Assembly: GCF_963082655.1 (NCBI RefSeq)
Contig: NC_081553.1
Span: 225,979,070 to 226,043,069 of the forward strand
Reading direction: 5' to 3'
Length of the DNA: 64,000 bases
Origin: Stomoxys calcitrans
Taxonomy: Eukaryota > Arthropoda > Insecta > Diptera > Muscidae
This document shows positions 63,776 to 64,000 of this stretch, one piece after another (the first letter of the stretch is position 1; every line of letters starts with the position of its first letter). The notes under the pieces are model-generated. The model was not told the origin of the DNA and searched no databases. It worked only from the letters and a program-made list of their open reading frames with translations. A program made the translations under genes and the position numbers.

Positions 63776-64000
63776 CCTCTCGCATGCTCACGACAAAAGA
63801 ATGCTACTCACGCACTTTCACGGCCGACTTTTTTTACTATCGACTCACTTTCTAGCACGCTCACGAGAGAAAAACTTTGCTCACGCACGACTCACGAGGC
63901 GCTCACGAGATAATCACGAGGCACTCACGACTCAAGAGAAAATCAGGACTCACAAGGCACTCACTTGCGAAAAAATCACGTCTCACGAGAAAATCACGAC
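63776..64000 (+). repeat. Short degenerate repeats of CTCACGAG, running off the window
   Basis: CTCACGA, GCTCACGAG, ACTCACGAGGC and AAAATCACGA recur at intervals of about 10-25 bp to the last base. The array continues beyond the window. Confidence 0.75.

Overview
This 64 kb window is eukaryotic, repeat-dominated, AT-rich DNA with no recognisable host protein-coding exon. It most resembles a calyptrate (muscoid) fly. A broken 18S rRNA piece reads like fly 18S. Relics of R1/I/LOA-type LINEs and BEL/Pao elements, and a tRNA-headed SINE, fit a dipteran genome. From memory only, the terminal motif TTCGGCCGGGCCGAA with TATACCCTCCACCAT is common in muscid assemblies. No single-copy gene confirms the species.

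Layout. 1-18.8 kb: old LINE relics, mariner-type MITEs, a family of elements built from 153-bp tandem units, SINEs, an 18S pseudogene and large simple arrays (15-bp, TAGAG pentamer, 9-bp). 20.3-29.1 kb: four blocks of one 29-bp minisatellite, one of them inverted. 29.1-35.4 kb: a decayed LINE split by a young, apparently complete 4.4 kb non-LTR retrotransposon with an 18-bp target duplication. 36.3-45.8 kb: a nested graveyard of R1/I/LOA-type LINE relics on + and BEL/Pao relics on -, cut by MITEs and SINEs, with large inverted repeats. 47-51 kb: another 153-bp element holding a SINE, then a ~190-bp tandem repeat. 53.2-56.2 kb: a 31-bp minisatellite whose monomer is a perfect hairpin. 57.2-58.6 kb: a polypurine array. 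60.2-60.9 kb: a CATAA array. 62-64 kb: degenerate tandem repeats and a BEL/Pao protease-region relic.

The only convincing intact coding unit is the retrotransposon at 30557-34974. ORF1 (coiled coil, RRM-like and basic C-terminal regions) and ORF2 (endonuclease, reverse transcriptase, CCHC) lie in the SAME frame, separated by one UAG followed directly by CUAG. ORF2 has no in-frame AUG before its endonuclease catalytic motifs. This suggests ORF2 is made by stop-codon readthrough as an ORF1-ORF2 fusion, and it is the strongest candidate here for an under-described mechanism. The SINEs and MITEs have no visible source enzyme in the window.
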